Below, piece after piece: positions 26,239 to 35,182 of a DNA stretch of 40,897 nucleotides. Under the pieces are notes generated by a model. That model had not been told where the DNA came from, did no database searches, and worked only from the letters and a program-made list of their open reading frames with translations. Each line of letters starts with the position of its first letter. Position 1 is the first letter of the stretch. Made by a program: the position numbers and the translations under genes. The DNA is from Acidimicrobiales bacterium (lineage in GTDB: Bacteria > Actinomycetota > Acidimicrobiia > Acidimicrobiales > MedAcidi-G1): positions 1-40,897 of the forward strand of contig JAERSW010000035.1 in NCBI GenBank assembly GCA_016845305.1. The letters are read 5' to 3'.

Positions 26239-26661
26239 TCAGTCGGACGCGTTGACGAGGTGCTGCGCGGCGCTGAGGAAGTACTCCATGACCGCCGCCT
26301 CCGCCGCCGGGGGCAGCTCCCCGCCGATCAGCGCGGTGGCCATGCACCGCAGCCAGGCGTCCCGTTCGGCCGCACCGATACGGAACGGGGCGTGGCGCAT
26401 CCGCAGCCGGGGATGGCCCCGCTCGTCGCTGTAGGTGGTCGGCCCACCCCAGTACTGGCGCAGGAAGCCGGCCAGGCGTTCTGTCGGCAGCCCCAGGTCG
26501 TCGGGGTACAACGGCACCAGGACCGGATCGGCGGCCACCCCCTCGTAGAACCGGGCGGCCAGGTCGTCGAACCAGGCGTCGCCGACCATGTCGTAGAGCG
26601 TGTCGTGGGCGACGCCGTCCGCGGTCGTCCAGGTCCGCTCACGACCCAGCGAGAGGTTCAC
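26239..26661 (-). CDS. glbO: Group II truncated haemoglobin (GlbO/trHbO)
   Basis: The 140-residue haem protein closely follows mycobacterial GlbO. B10 Tyr39 lies in RFYEGV, CD1 Tyr52 in LYPDD, the proximal His90 in RMRHAPF and G8 Trp103 in ERDAWLRC, with the family stretch QYWGGPTTYS. It probably binds oxygen or handles reactive nitrogen species in the cytoplasm. The GTG start has GGGGATG upstream and lies 22 bases after the trpA stop, so it is likely the last gene of the trp transcript. The N-terminus is about 16 residues longer than in GlbO, so an internal start is possible. Confidence 0.92.
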   Translation of the reverse strand: MNLSLGRERTWTTADGVAHDTLYDMVGDAWFDDLAARFYEGVAADPVLVPLYPDDLGLPTERLAGFLRQYWGGPTTYSDERGHPRLRMRHAPFRIGAAERDAWLRCMATALIGGELPPAAEAAVMEYFLSAAQHLVNASD

Positions 26662-26683
26662 CGCTGCATCCCCGGCCGGTGAA

Positions 26684-27466
26684 TCAGCCGGCGTCGAGGG
26701 CGGCCCGGAACGAAGCCACCAGCTCGCCCACGCCCTCGGGTCCGGCTCCGTCGACCATGCGTTGGACGACGGCCGAGCCGACGATCACGCCGTCACCGTG
26801 TGCCGAGGCCTCCACGGCCTGCTCCGGCGTGCCGATCCCCACGCCGACCAGCACCGGCAGGTCGGTGACCGGCTTGAGGCGGGTGGCGATCTCCACCGCG
26901 CTGGCCGCCAACTCGGACCGCACGCCGGTGACGCCGAGGAGCCCCACGCCGTACACGAAGCCCCTCGAAACGGCGCAGATCTCGGGCAGGCGCTCGTCGG
27001 GCGCCGTGGGGGCGGCCAGCAGGATCGGCTCCACGCCGGCGACCCCGGCCGCCTCCAACCACGGGCCGGCCTCCTCCAGGGGCAGGTCGGGGAGGATGCA
27101 GCCCGACACGCCGGCGGCCACCAGCGACTCGGCGAAGCGTTCCAGGCCCATCCGGAAGGCGATGTTGTAGTACGTCATGACGGCCAACGGAGCACCCACG
27201 TCGGCGCCCCGCAGGGCGTCGAGGATGCCGGTCGGCGTCGCCCCGGCGGCCAGGGCCAGGTCGTTGGCGGCCTGGATGGTCGGACCGTCCATGACCGGGT
27301 CGGAGAAGGGCACGCCGATCTCGATGGCGTCGGCACCCGCGGCGGCCACCGCCCGGGCCGTGTCCAGCCAGTCGTCGCCCAGGCCGCCGGTCACGTAGAC
27401 CACCAGGCACTTGCCACCGGCGTCCCGCCGGGCCCGCAGGGCCGCCTCGAACGGTCCGGCGCTCAC
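26684..27466 (-). CDS. trpA: Tryptophan synthase alpha subunit
   Basis: The 260-residue subunit cleaves indole-3-glycerol phosphate to indole, which is channelled to TrpB. The catalytic Glu49 and Asp60 lie in [15 protein letters not shown], at exactly the positions numbered in the enterobacterial enzyme, and the phosphate loop GVGIGTPEQ is present. The GTG start overlaps the trpB stop as GTGA, so synthesis of the two subunits is coupled. The large open frame upstream in this phase is antiframe of trpB. Confidence 0.97.
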   Translation of the reverse strand: MSAGPFEAALRARRDAGGKCLVVYVTGGLGDDWLDTARAVAAAGADAIEIGVPFSDPVMDGPTIQAANDLALAAGATPTGILDALRGADVGAPLAVMTYYNIAFRMGLERFAESLVAAGVSGCILPDLPLEEAGPWLEAAGVAGVEPILLAAPTAPDERLPEICAVSRGFVYGVGLLGVTGVRSELAASAVEIATRLKPVTDLPVLVGVGIGTPEQAVEASAHGDGVIVGSAVVQRMVDGAGPEGVGELVASFRAALDAG

Positions 27467-28635
27467 GACAGGATGTCCATCATCTGGGCCACGTCCTTGT
27501 CGCCACGTCCGGACAGGTTCATCACCACCGACTTCCCGGCCAGCGACGCCCGCTCCCGGGAGATCCAGGCCAGCGCGTGGGCCGACTCCAGGGCCGGAAT
27601 GATCCCCTCGGCCCGGCTCATCAACTGGAAGGCCTCGACGACCTCGGCATCGGTGACCGGCTCGTAGCGGGCCCGACCCGACGCCGAGAGGTGGGCGTGC
27701 TCGGGTCCGACGCCCGGATAGTCCAGCCCGGCGCTGATCGACTCGGCCTCCTGCACCTGGCCGAACTCGTCCTGCATCAGGTACGAGACCGACCCGTGGA
27801 CCACGCCGGGCACCCCCCGACCGATGGCCGCCCCGCCGGCCGGCTCGACGCCGACCAGCTCGGTGGGGGCGTCGGCGAAGCCGGAGAAGATCCCGATGGC
27901 GTTCGAACCACCGCCCACGCAGGCCACGACCACGTCCGGCGGCGCACCCAGCACCGCCTCGCTCTGGTCGCGGGCCTCCCGACCCAGAACCTCGTGGAAC
28001 GTGCGGACCATCCACGGGTACGGGTGCGGGCCGTTGACCGACCCGAGGCAGTAGTGGGACTCGACGACGGTGGCCACCCAGTCCCGCATGGCCTCGTTCA
28101 CGGCGTCCTTCAGCGTCCGGCTGCCCGACATGGCCGTGCGGACCTCGGCGCCCAGGAGGCGCATCCGGAACACGTTGAGTTCCTGGCGGGCCACGTCGAC
28201 CTCGCCCATGAAGACGCAGCACTCCATGTCCATGAGGGCCGCCGCGGTGGCCGTGGCCACCCCGTGCTGGCCGGCCCCGGTCTCGGCCACCAGGCGGGTC
28301 TTGCCCATCCGCTTGGCCAGCAGCGCCTGGCCGAGGACGTTGTTGATCTTGTGCGACCCGGTGTGGTTCAGGTCCTCCCGCTTGACGAACAGGCGGCAGC
28401 CGAACTCCTCGGAGAGGTTGTGGCACTCGGTCAGCGGCGAGGGGCGACCGGCGTACTCGGCCAGGAGGTGGTCGAGGTCGGCACGGAACGACGGATCGAC
28501 CCAGGCGGCCCGGAATTCGCGTTCCAGCTCCTGGCAGGCCGGGACCAGCGTCTCGGGGACGAACTGCCCGCCGAAGTCGCCGAAGCGGCCGTCCGGGGAC
28601 GGGTCCTGCAGCGGGGCGTTGGCGCTCTCGGTCAC
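27463..28635 (-). CDS. trpB: Tryptophan synthase beta subunit
   Basis: The 390-residue PLP enzyme condenses indole and serine to tryptophan. Lys96 in [10 protein letters not shown] binds the cofactor. The ETGAGQHG stretch and the GGGSNAIG phosphate-binding loop are conserved, as in the TrpB1 type that pairs with TrpA. The GTG start overlaps the trpF stop by four bases, and its own stop overlaps the trpA start. Confidence 0.97.
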   Translation of the reverse strand: MTESANAPLQDPSPDGRFGDFGGQFVPETLVPACQELEREFRAAWVDPSFRADLDHLLAEYAGRPSPLTECHNLSEEFGCRLFVKREDLNHTGSHKINNVLGQALLAKRMGKTRLVAETGAGQHGVATATAAALMDMECCVFMGEVDVARQELNVFRMRLLGAEVRTAMSGSRTLKDAVNEAMRDWVATVVESHYCLGSVNGPHPYPWMVRTFHEVLGREARDQSEAVLGAPPDVVVACVGGGSNAIGIFSGFADAPTELVGVEPAGGAAIGRGVPGVVHGSVSYLMQDEFGQVQEAESISAGLDYPGVGPEHAHLSASGRARYEPVTDAEVVEAFQLMSRAEGIIPALESAHALAWISRERASLAGKSVVMNLSGRGDKDVAQMMDILS

Positions 28636-29321
28636 GAGCCCTCCATCGATTCGTCGTCCTCCTGCCAGTCGAACGGCCGTCGGCCGACGTCTCCCTGGTA
28701 CCGCTCGGGCGCCTCCGGGGGTCGGGCCGCCCGAGCGTTGGTCATGAACGCCCGCAGCAGGCGGGGGTCCTTGCGTCCCGGACCCGCCTCCACGCCGCTG
28801 GCGACGTCGACACCGTACGGGCCGACCCGTTCGATCGCCTCGCCCACGTTGTCGGGCGTCAGGCCGCCGGCCAGCAGCATCGGCTCGGACACCGCCCGGG
28901 GGTCGGCCATCGTCCAGTCGAACACCACGCCGGAGCCCGGCGCGGGCCCGTCGAGCAGCAGCAGGTCGGCGCCGAACTCGTCGAAGCGCAGCAGGTCGGG
29001 CGACCCGGCGGGAAGTGCCCGGATTGTGACCGGGACCCGGTCGGCCACCCAGCGGGTGGTGGCCGGCGACTCGCCGCCGTGGAGCTGGGCGGCCCGCAGG
29101 CCGATGGTGTTGACGGTCTCCACCACGCGGGCCCGACCGACGTCGCGGAACACTCCGACCGTCATGACGTCGGGCGGCAGTTGGCCGACGATGTCGCGCA
29201 CCACCTTCTCGGAGACCTGGCGGCGCGACGGACACAGGATGAAGCCCAGGGCGTCAGCGCCCAGGGCGGTGGCCAGCAGTGCGTCCTCGACGTTGGTGAT
29301 GCCGCAGATCTTGACGAACAC
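28632..29321 (-). CDS. trpF: Phosphoribosylanthranilate isomerase
   Basis: The 229-residue enzyme isomerises phosphoribosylanthranilate in tryptophan synthesis. The catalytic Cys6 lies in VKICGIT, the general acid Asp in [11 protein letters not shown], and phosphate contacts in [10 protein letters not shown] and GVDVASGVE. The GTG at 29319-29321 gives the family N-terminus; the frame is open 20 codons further into trpC. A separate trpF is notable because mycobacteria and streptomycetes lack it and use bifunctional PriA. The C-terminal 25 residues are an acidic extension. Confidence 0.95.
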   Translation of the reverse strand: MFVKICGITNVEDALLATALGADALGFILCPSRRQVSEKVVRDIVGQLPPDVMTVGVFRDVGRARVVETVNTIGLRAAQLHGGESPATTRWVADRVPVTIRALPAGSPDLLRFDEFGADLLLLDGPAPGSGVVFDWTMADPRAVSEPMLLAGGLTPDNVGEAIERVGPYGVDVASGVEAGPGRKDPRLLRAFMTNARAARPPEAPERYQGDVGRRPFDWQEDDESMEGS

Positions 29322-29328
29322 GGTCGGA

Positions 29329-30123
29329 TCATCCCACCTGCGTGCACCGGCGGAGGGATCGCACCGCGGCGGCCCGGTCACCGGAGGTCACCACCGACTC
29401 CCCCACCAGGAGGGCGTGGTAGCCGGCGTCGACGAGGGCCCGGGCGTCGTCGGGGCAGCGGACGCCGGACTCGGCGACGCGGACCACGCCGTCGGGCATG
29501 ACCGGTGCCATGCGTAGGGCCCGGGCCGTGTCGACCTCGAAGGTGACGAGGTCGCGCTGGTTGACCCCCACCAGGGTGGCGCCGACGGCCAGGGCCCGCT
29601 CCAGCTCCGGCTCGTCGTGGACCTCCACGAGGGCGTCGAGGCCGACGTCGACGGCCAGGGCGTGGAAGTCGGCCAACTCGGCGTCGTCGAGCGCCGCGGC
29701 GATGAGGAGCACCGCGTCGGCGCCCATGAGCCGGGCGTCGCACACGTCGTGGGCCGAGACGGTGAAGTCCTTGCGGATGACCGGGATCCCCACGGCGGCC
29801 CGGGCGGCGGCCAGGTCGTCGGGCGAGCCACCGAAGAATTCCCGGTCAGTGAGGACGGACAGGCAGGCCGCCCCACCCTCGGCGTACTCCGCCGCCACCT
29901 CGGCGGGATCGAGGTCGCCACCCAGCTCCCCCTTGGAGGGCGACCGGCGCTTCACCTCGGCGATGACCGCCGGCTCGCCGTCCGGACGGGCGGCCAGGGC
30001 GGCGGCGAAGCCCCGGCAGGTCGGACGGATCCGCGCCTCGTCGACCAGGGCGCCCAACGGCCGCTCGTCGCGGGCCGCGGCGTCGCGGTGGGCGACGAGG
30101 ATCCGGTCCAGGTAGGTGGCCAC
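29329..30123 (-). CDS. trpC: Indole-3-glycerol-phosphate synthase
   Basis: The 264-residue barrel enzyme closes the indole ring. Visible motifs are VIAEVKRRSPSKG with the catalytic Lys, PVIRKDF with the second Lys, VGVNQRDL and VAESGV. It is the first gene of trpC-trpF-trpB-trpA-glbO. The GTG start is preceded at six bases by TAGCCT, which implies a leaderless message and so no room for a ribosome-mediated attenuator. It is divergent from the two-component system. Confidence 0.96.
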   Translation of the reverse strand: MATYLDRILVAHRDAAARDERPLGALVDEARIRPTCRGFAAALAARPDGEPAVIAEVKRRSPSKGELGGDLDPAEVAAEYAEGGAACLSVLTDREFFGGSPDDLAAARAAVGIPVIRKDFTVSAHDVCDARLMGADAVLLIAAALDDAELADFHALAVDVGLDALVEVHDEPELERALAVGATLVGVNQRDLVTFEVDTARALRMAPVMPDGVVRVAESGVRCPDDARALVDAGYHALLVGESVVTSGDRAAAVRSLRRCTQVG

Positions 30124-30129
30124 CGGTCG

Positions 30130-30135
30130 AGGCTA
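30130..30135 (-). promoter_or_regulatory. Leaderless -10 element (TAGCCT) of trpC
   Basis: TAGCCT is followed by six bases and the trpC GTG on the minus strand. The 11-base-spaced repeats of the divergent region begin 27 bases upstream of it, where they could influence this promoter. Confidence 0.6.
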
Positions 30136-30161
30136 CCGATCGGGGCCGTCGCCACCCGGGT

Positions 30162-30195
30162 GGAAACGGGCCGGAAACGCTCATCAGACCCTCAT
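30162..30195. promoter_or_regulatory. Direct repeats with 11-base period, candidate OmpR-type operator
   Basis: GGAAACG occurs at 30162-30168 and again at 30173-30179, exactly 11 bases apart. CTCAT occurs at 30180-30184 and 30191-30195, again 11 apart. OmpR/PhoB-family regulators bind tandem direct repeats of about this period on one DNA face. The array lies in the 117-base divergent region between trpC and the response regulator gene, so it may serve autoregulation, trp control, or both. Confidence 0.5.
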
Positions 30196-30240
30196 GGGAC
30201 ACGCCGGGGAACCGTGGGCGGGTCGTGCGACGATGGGGAC

Positions 30241-30963
30241 GTGATCGCTGGGAATGCCGGGGATGCCGGGAGCGCCGGAAACGGGGCCGTGGTGCTGGTC
30301 GTCGAGGACGACCCCCACATCGCCGAGCTGCTCGACGCCTACCTCCGACAGGAGGGCCATCGGCCGGTGGCGGCCTCCGACGGGGAACGGGCCCTCGGGC
30401 TGTTCCACGAACGCCGCCCCGACCTGGTGTTGCTGGACCTGGGCCTGCCGGGCGGCGTGGACGGCGTGGAGGTGTGCCGCCGACTCCGCCGGACATCCGA
30501 TGTGCCGGTCATCATGCTGACAGCCCGGGCGGACGAGCTCGACCGGGTGCTGGGCTTCGAGGTGGGCACCGACGACTACGTCACCAAGCCGTTCAGCCCC
30601 CGGGAGCTCATGGGCCGGGTCCGGGCCGTGCTCCGCCGGACGGCCGCTTCCGCGTCGGGCGGTGCCGGGAGCGAGACCGGCGTCCACGCCTTCGGTGGCG
30701 TCCGGATCGACGGGGGACGCCGCGAGGTCACCGTGGACGGCGTCGAGGTGTCCCTCGCCGCCCGGGAGTTCGGGCTGCTGCGGTACCTGGTCCGCCACGC
30801 CGGGCAGGCCCTGAGCCGCCGCCAGATCCTGGACGGGGCGTGGGAGGACGGCTGGATCGGCGACGAGCGCACCGTCGACGTCCACGTCCGCCAGCTGCGC
30901 CGCAAACTGGGCGACGACCTGCCGCTGGCCACGGTGCGCGGCCACGGCTACCGGCTGGGATGA
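30241..30963 (+). CDS. OmpR-family response regulator
   Basis: The 240-residue protein has a receiver domain with acidic pocket Asp23-Asp24, phospho-acceptor Asp66 in VLLDLGLPG and Lys116 in VTKPFSPREL. A C-terminal winged-helix DNA-binding domain (about residues 145-240) contains LAAREFGLLRYL and TVDVHVRQLRRKLG. The first 16 residues are Gly/Ala-rich and encoded by four imperfect 9-base repeats (30250-30285). A start at the GTG at 30289 would remove them. The histidine kinase follows after four bases. Confidence 0.93.
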   Translation: MIAGNAGDAGSAGNGAVVLVVEDDPHIAELLDAYLRQEGHRPVAASDGERALGLFHERRPDLVLLDLGLPGGVDGVEVCRRLRRTSDVPVIMLTARADELDRVLGFEVGTDDYVTKPFSPRELMGRVRAVLRRTAASASGGAGSETGVHAFGGVRIDGGRREVTVDGVEVSLAAREFGLLRYLVRHAGQALSRRQILDGAWEDGWIGDERTVDVHVRQLRRKLGDDLPLATVRGHGYRLG

Positions 30964-30967
30964 ACTC

Positions 30968-32359
30968 GTGAAGCGTCGCCTCCTCGTCACCATGGTCGGG
31001 CTCGTGGTGCTGTGCCTCGTCCTCGTCGGCGTGGGTACCGCCGTGGTGGCCTGGGTCCGGTCGGCCGACGCCACCGAGGACCACGTGGAGGGCCAGGTCC
31101 GGGGCGTGGCCGCCTCGTTCGAGGACTCGCTCCCGCTGCTGGCCCGCCAGGGCTTCAGCCCGCACCGCAAGGAGCGCCTGCTGGCCGCGCTCAACCTCGA
31201 CGACCTGGGCGTGGCGTTCGTGCCCCGCGACGGGAGCCCCATCCACGTGGTGGCCGCGCTGCCCGACGAGGTGGCGGCCGTGGACCTCCGACCCCTGGCC
31301 GAGGACGCGTCCGGACCCGAGGAGGCCCTCTCGACGTCCGGACACCACGGCGAGACCGCCTGGGCGGCTGCGGTGGTGCCCCTCGCCCCCGATGCCACCG
31401 GCCCGGCCGTCGTCGTGGTGGCCACCCGCCGGACCGCCGATCCCCTGGCCGGGACGTACGGCTGGATGCTGGTGGCCGGCCTGGTCTCGCTGGTCGTCTC
31501 CGCCTTCGCCGCCCTCCGCCTGAGTTCCTCGCTGGCCCAGCCGGTCATCGACGCCACCGACGCCGCCCGCCGGATCGCCGACGGTCGCCTCGATGCCCGC
31601 CTCGACGAGCCCGACCCCGGTCGCCGCGACGAGCCGGCCGAGCTGGCACGGGCCATCAACGCCATGGCCGAGGGGCTGGAGCGGTCCCGTGGCCTGGAGC
31701 GGCAGTTCCTGCTGTCGGTGTCCCACGACCTGCGGACGCCGTTGACCTCCATCCGGGGCTACGCCGAGGCGCTGCGAGACGGGGCCGGGGTCGACCCGGC
31801 CCGATCGGCCGAGGTGATCCTGGCCGAGTCGGGGCGCCTCGACCGGCTGGTGCGCGACCTCCTCGAGCTGGCGCGGCTCGACGCCCGCCAGTTCGCCCTC
31901 GAGCCCCGACCCGTCGACCTCCACGCCGTGACCGCTGACGCCGTCGAGGCCTTCGCGCCGCTGGCCGAGGACGCCGACGTGACCCTGCGGACCGTCGGCG
32001 ACGGGCCGGTTCCCGCCACCATCGACCTGGACCGGTGGGCGCAGGTGGTCGGCAACCTGGTCGAGAACGGCCTGCGCTACGCCGCCACGACCCTGGAAGT
32101 CGCCATCGCCGACGACGCCGGAGGCCTGGTGGTCCGCGTCGACGACGACGGGCCGGGCATCGACGCCGCCGACCTCCCCCACGTGTTCGAGCGGCTCTAC
32201 GTGGCCCAGCACCGTCCCGCCGACCGGGAGTCCGGCTCCGGGCTGGGGCTGGCCATCGTGCGCGAGCTGGTCGAGGCCATGGGCGGCACGGTGGCCGCCG
32301 AGCGGCGCCACCCCTCCGGCACGTCGATGGTGGTGCGCCTCCCCGCGACGCCCGACTGA
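30968..32359 (+). CDS. Sensor histidine kinase
   Basis: The 463-residue membrane kinase has transmembrane helices at about 7-30 and 164-184 flanking an extracytoplasmic sensor of about 130 residues with no recognisable ligand motif. A HAMP segment follows (about 185-240), then the dimerisation domain with phospho-acceptor His253 in VSHDLRTPLT. The ATPase domain has the N box NLVENGLRYA (Asn367), DDGPGI at 393-398 and GSGLGLAI at 423-430. It should phosphorylate the adjacent OmpR-type regulator. The signal is unknown. It converges on ygfZ. Confidence 0.93.
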   Translation: MKRRLLVTMVGLVVLCLVLVGVGTAVVAWVRSADATEDHVEGQVRGVAASFEDSLPLLARQGFSPHRKERLLAALNLDDLGVAFVPRDGSPIHVVAALPDEVAAVDLRPLAEDASGPEEALSTSGHHGETAWAAAVVPLAPDATGPAVVVVATRRTADPLAGTYGWMLVAGLVSLVVSAFAALRLSSSLAQPVIDATDAARRIADGRLDARLDEPDPGRRDEPAELARAINAMAEGLERSRGLERQFLLSVSHDLRTPLTSIRGYAEALRDGAGVDPARSAEVILAESGRLDRLVRDLLELARLDARQFALEPRPVDLHAVTADAVEAFAPLAEDADVTLRTVGDGPVPATIDLDRWAQVVGNLVENGLRYAATTLEVAIADDAGGLVVRVDDDGPGIDAADLPHVFERLYVAQHRPADRESGSGLGLAIVRELVEAMGGTVAAERRHPSGTSMVVRLPATPD

Positions 32360-32364
32360 GTAGT

Positions 32365-32382
32365 CCCGCCTGAACGGGCGGG
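32365..32382. terminator. Bidirectional hairpin between the kinase gene and ygfZ
   Basis: CCCGCC-TGAACG-GGCGGG lies in the 27-base gap between two convergent stop codons. The position suits a shared terminator, although no T-run flanks the six-base-pair stem. Confidence 0.5.
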
Positions 32383-32386
32383 CAGG

Positions 32387-33226
32387 TCAGTCGGCGATGA
32401 GGTGGACCGGCGTGCCGTCGGCGTCGACGACGGCCGGGACCTCCACGGCCCGTCGCACCGAGGCGAGGGCCACGAAGCCGTCGCCGTTCGGTGCCGGCGC
32501 CGCGCTGGTCAGGACCCCGGCCTCGACGCCGTCGAGCGTGATGGCCACGCCCGCCGTCGGCACGGGCCCGTCGCCCGAGGCCCGCACGAGGCGGGTCGGC
32601 GTGCCCGCCGAGCGGCTGTCGACCCGGGCCACCAGCTCCTGGCCGGTGTAGCAGCCCTTGGTGAAGCTGGCCGACCTGTCCACGACGCCGGTCGCGCCGG
32701 GAATGGTCGAATCATCCATCTCGGTGCCCATGGCGGGGATCCCCGCCGCGATCCGACGCGCCTCCCAGACCGCAGGGTCGGCTTCGGCCACGCCGTCGGG
32801 CACCCCCACCCCGGGGCCCAGCAGGTCGACGGCGGTGAGGCCCGTCCAGGCCACGTCGAGGGCCAGGCCGCCGTCGGGAGCCGGCAACGCCCCCGGCTCG
32901 GCGTCCAGCACCGTGACCAACCCGTGGTCGACGGGCTCGACCACGCAGTCGGTGCGCAGCAGGAACCGGGTCAGCCGGGCCACCACGGCGGCACCCCAGC
33001 CGGCGTCCATGTCGAGCAGGTACTCGTCGTCTCCGGAGCGCGACACCCGCATCCAGGCGTCGACCTTGCCGGTGGGCTGGAGCACGAAGGTCTCGGCCGA
33101 ACCGCCGACGGCCAGGGCGGCCACGTCCTGGCTGAGCTGGCCCTGCAGGTAGGTGGTGGCGTCGGGGCCGGCGACGCGGACCACGTCCCGCTCCCGGCGG
33201 ACGGCGACCGGCGTCACCGCGCTCAC
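32387..33226 (-). CDS. ygfZ: YgfZ/GcvT-like folate-binding protein
   Basis: The 279-residue protein belongs to the tetrahydrofolate-binding family related to GcvT. It carries the YgfZ signature KGCYTGQELVAR near residue 190, with its redox-active Cys. YgfZ proteins support repair or assembly of certain iron-sulfur enzymes. The N-terminal folate-domain stretch TTYLQGQLSQDV is also typical. The GTG start overlaps the trpE stop as GTGA, so it is translationally coupled to trpE. Confidence 0.92.
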   Translation of the reverse strand: MSAVTPVAVRRERDVVRVAGPDATTYLQGQLSQDVAALAVGGSAETFVLQPTGKVDAWMRVSRSGDDEYLLDMDAGWGAAVVARLTRFLLRTDCVVEPVDHGLVTVLDAEPGALPAPDGGLALDVAWTGLTAVDLLGPGVGVPDGVAEADPAVWEARRIAAGIPAMGTEMDDSTIPGATGVVDRSASFTKGCYTGQELVARVDSRSAGTPTRLVRASGDGPVPTAGVAITLDGVEAGVLTSAAPAPNGDGFVALASVRRAVEVPAVVDADGTPVHLIAD

Positions 33227-34740
33227 GTCCCCGCTGCGGCCCGGCGGGCGGCGGTCATGCGGCGGGCCGCCGGGATGGCCGACAGCAGGGCCCGGGCCTT
33301 GTTGCGGCACTCCAGGTCCTCGAGTTCGGGGACGCTGTCGGCGACGATGCCCGCCCCGGCCTGGACCGAGGCCACGCCGTCGGACACCAGCATGGTGCGG
33401 ATGGCGATGGCGGTGTCGATGTTGCCGGAGAAGTCGAAGTAGCCGACCACGCCGGCGTACGGGCCCCGCTTGACCGGCTCCAGCGAGTCGATGACCTCCA
33501 TGGCCCGCACCTTGGGGGCGCCGGACACGGTGCCGGCGGGCAGGGTGGCCCGCAGCACGTCGATCGGCGTCTTCCCGTCGGCGAGGTCGCCGGCCACCTG
33601 GCTGGTGAGGTGCATGACGTGGCTGTAGCGCTCCAGCGTCATCATCTCCTCGACCTCCTCGGTGCCGAAGGCGACGACGCGGCCCACGTCGTTGCGGGCC
33701 AGGTCGACGAGCATCACGTGCTCGGCGAGCTCCTTGGGATCCTCGGCCAGCTCGGCGGCCATGCGCCGATCGTCGGCCTCGGTGCGGCCCCGGCGACGCG
33801 TCCCGGCGATGGGGCGGGACACCACGCGGCCGTCGAGCAGCTGCACCATCGGCTCAGGCGAGGCGCCCACCACCGACAGGTCCTCGTAGCGCAGGAAGTA
33901 CATGTACGGGCTGGGGTTGACCTGGCGCAGCACCCGGTAGGCGTCGAACGGCTCGGCGTCGAGCTCCACGTCGAAGCGCTGCGACAGGACGACCTGGAAG
34001 ACGTCGCCGGCCAGGATGTGCTCGCGGGCCGCCTCGACGGCCAGGCCGTAGGCCTCCGACCCCATCGACGACGTCACCTCGGGCGGCTCGTCGGCCGGGT
34101 CGGGCGGCGCCATGAGCGGCTCGTCGAGGGGACGGGCGCCGTCGGCGGCCAGGGCGTCGAGGCGGACGCAGGCCTCGTCGTAGGCGGCGTCCAGGATGGC
34201 CTCGTCGGCGCCGTCGGGCACGACCACGTTGACCATCAGGACGGCCCGCTGGCGCCAGTGGTCGATGGCCACCAGATCGCCGATGACCGACATGACGGCG
34301 TCGGGCAGGCCGCGGTCGTCGGGTGGTACGTCAGGCAGGTGCTCGACCTCCCGGACCACGTCGTAGCCGAGGTAGCCCATGAGCCCTCCGTGGAGCGGCG
34401 GGAGGCCCTCGATGGCCGGCGACCGGTAGTGGGCCAGCAGGTCCTCGAGGGCGGCGAGGATCCCGTCGCCGGTGCGGACCCCGTCGGGCAGGTCGCCGTC
34501 GACGTCGAGGCGCCCGTCGATCGAGGTGAGGGTGAGCGACGGGTTGCGGCCGATGAACGACCAGCGTCCCCACGTCTCGCCCCGGTCGACGCTCTCCAGC
34601 AGGAAGCCCTCGCCGTCGCCCACGCAGCGGGCGAACAGCGACACGGGGGTGGTCAGGTCGGCCAGCAACTCGCGCCACACGGGAACCACGGCGTGGTCGC
34701 GGGCCAGGGCCCGGAAGGCGGAGCGGTCGGGGCTGGTCAC
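33223..34740 (-). CDS. trpE: Anthranilate synthase component I
   Basis: The 505-residue chorismate-using enzyme makes anthranilate, with a TrpG glutaminase encoded elsewhere. The LLES motif at residues 47-50 is the tryptophan feedback-inhibition site. The catalytic domain has GDVFQVVLSQR, the PIAGTRRRG stretch, ELAEHVMLVDLARND and the GTVSGAPKVRAME loop. The GTG start lies 44 bases after hisI with no TAnnnT element near it, so it is probably read from the hisI transcript. The ygfZ gene follows with a GTGA overlap. Confidence 0.95.
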   Translation of the reverse strand: MTSPDRSAFRALARDHAVVPVWRELLADLTTPVSLFARCVGDGEGFLLESVDRGETWGRWSFIGRNPSLTLTSIDGRLDVDGDLPDGVRTGDGILAALEDLLAHYRSPAIEGLPPLHGGLMGYLGYDVVREVEHLPDVPPDDRGLPDAVMSVIGDLVAIDHWRQRAVLMVNVVVPDGADEAILDAAYDEACVRLDALAADGARPLDEPLMAPPDPADEPPEVTSSMGSEAYGLAVEAAREHILAGDVFQVVLSQRFDVELDAEPFDAYRVLRQVNPSPYMYFLRYEDLSVVGASPEPMVQLLDGRVVSRPIAGTRRRGRTEADDRRMAAELAEDPKELAEHVMLVDLARNDVGRVVAFGTEEVEEMMTLERYSHVMHLTSQVAGDLADGKTPIDVLRATLPAGTVSGAPKVRAMEVIDSLEPVKRGPYAGVVGYFDFSGNIDTAIAIRTMLVSDGVASVQAGAGIVADSVPELEDLECRNKARALLSAIPAARRMTAARRAAAGT

Positions 34741-34784
34741 GGTCTCGTCGGGTCGGCGGGCGGTCGGAGGGGCCAGTCAGAGGG

Positions 34785-35153
34785 TCAGGCCGCGTCGGAG
34801 CCGAAGGCGCGGAAGAAGCAGCTGTACTCGCCGGTGTGGCAGGCGCCCTTCCCCTCCTGCTCGACCACGAAGAGCAGGGTGTCGCCGTCGCAGTCGTAGT
34901 ACGCCTCGCGGACGTACTGGCGGTCGCCGGACGTCTCGCCCTTGCACCAGTACTCCTGGCGGCTGCGGCTCCAGAACCAGGTCCGACCGGTGGCCATGGT
35001 CTCGCGGAGCGAGTCGGCGTTCATCCACGCCATCATCAGGATGCGGCCGGTCCCCTCCTCCTGGACGATGGCCGGCACGAGGCCGTCGTCGTTGAAGGTG
35101 ACCCGTCCGAGCTGTTCCTCGGTGGCGTCGATCGGGGTGCTGGCGATGCCCAT
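34785..35153 (-). CDS. hisI: Phosphoribosyl-AMP cyclohydrolase
   Basis: The 122-residue enzyme opens the adenine ring of phosphoribosyl-AMP in histidine synthesis. The metal-binding signature is present: [16 protein letters not shown] followed by DCDGDTLLF and the second Cys region [14 protein letters not shown]. No HisE domain is fused. The ATG is set by TAGGCT seven bases before it, which implies that hisI starts a new leaderless transcript continuing into trpE and ygfZ. Confidence 0.96.
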   Translation of the reverse strand: MGIASTPIDATEEQLGRVTFNDDGLVPAIVQEEGTGRILMMAWMNADSLRETMATGRTWFWSRSRQEYWCKGETSGDRQYVREAYYDCDGDTLLFVVEQEGKGACHTGEYSCFFRAFGSDAA

Positions 35154-35160
35154 GGCGGCC

Positions 35161-35166
35161 AGCCTA
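35161..35166 (-). promoter_or_regulatory. Leaderless -10 element (TAGGCT) of hisI
   Basis: TAGGCT is placed seven bases before the hisI ATG on the minus strand, in a 71-base gap after the GroES paralogue. It marks a promoter inside the his-trp cluster. Confidence 0.6.
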
Positions 35167-35182
35167 CGGCCGGGCCCGCGGG

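Noticed and set aside
27463-29235. A 590-residue TrpF-TrpB fusion
   Set aside because: The N-terminal part is trpF read in another frame. trpF has its own intact frame with a GTGA overlap to trpB.
30124-30240. Tryptophan attenuator or T-box upstream of trpC
   Set aside because: There is no Trp-rich leader peptide or competing hairpins, and the -10 element at six bases from the start leaves no leader.
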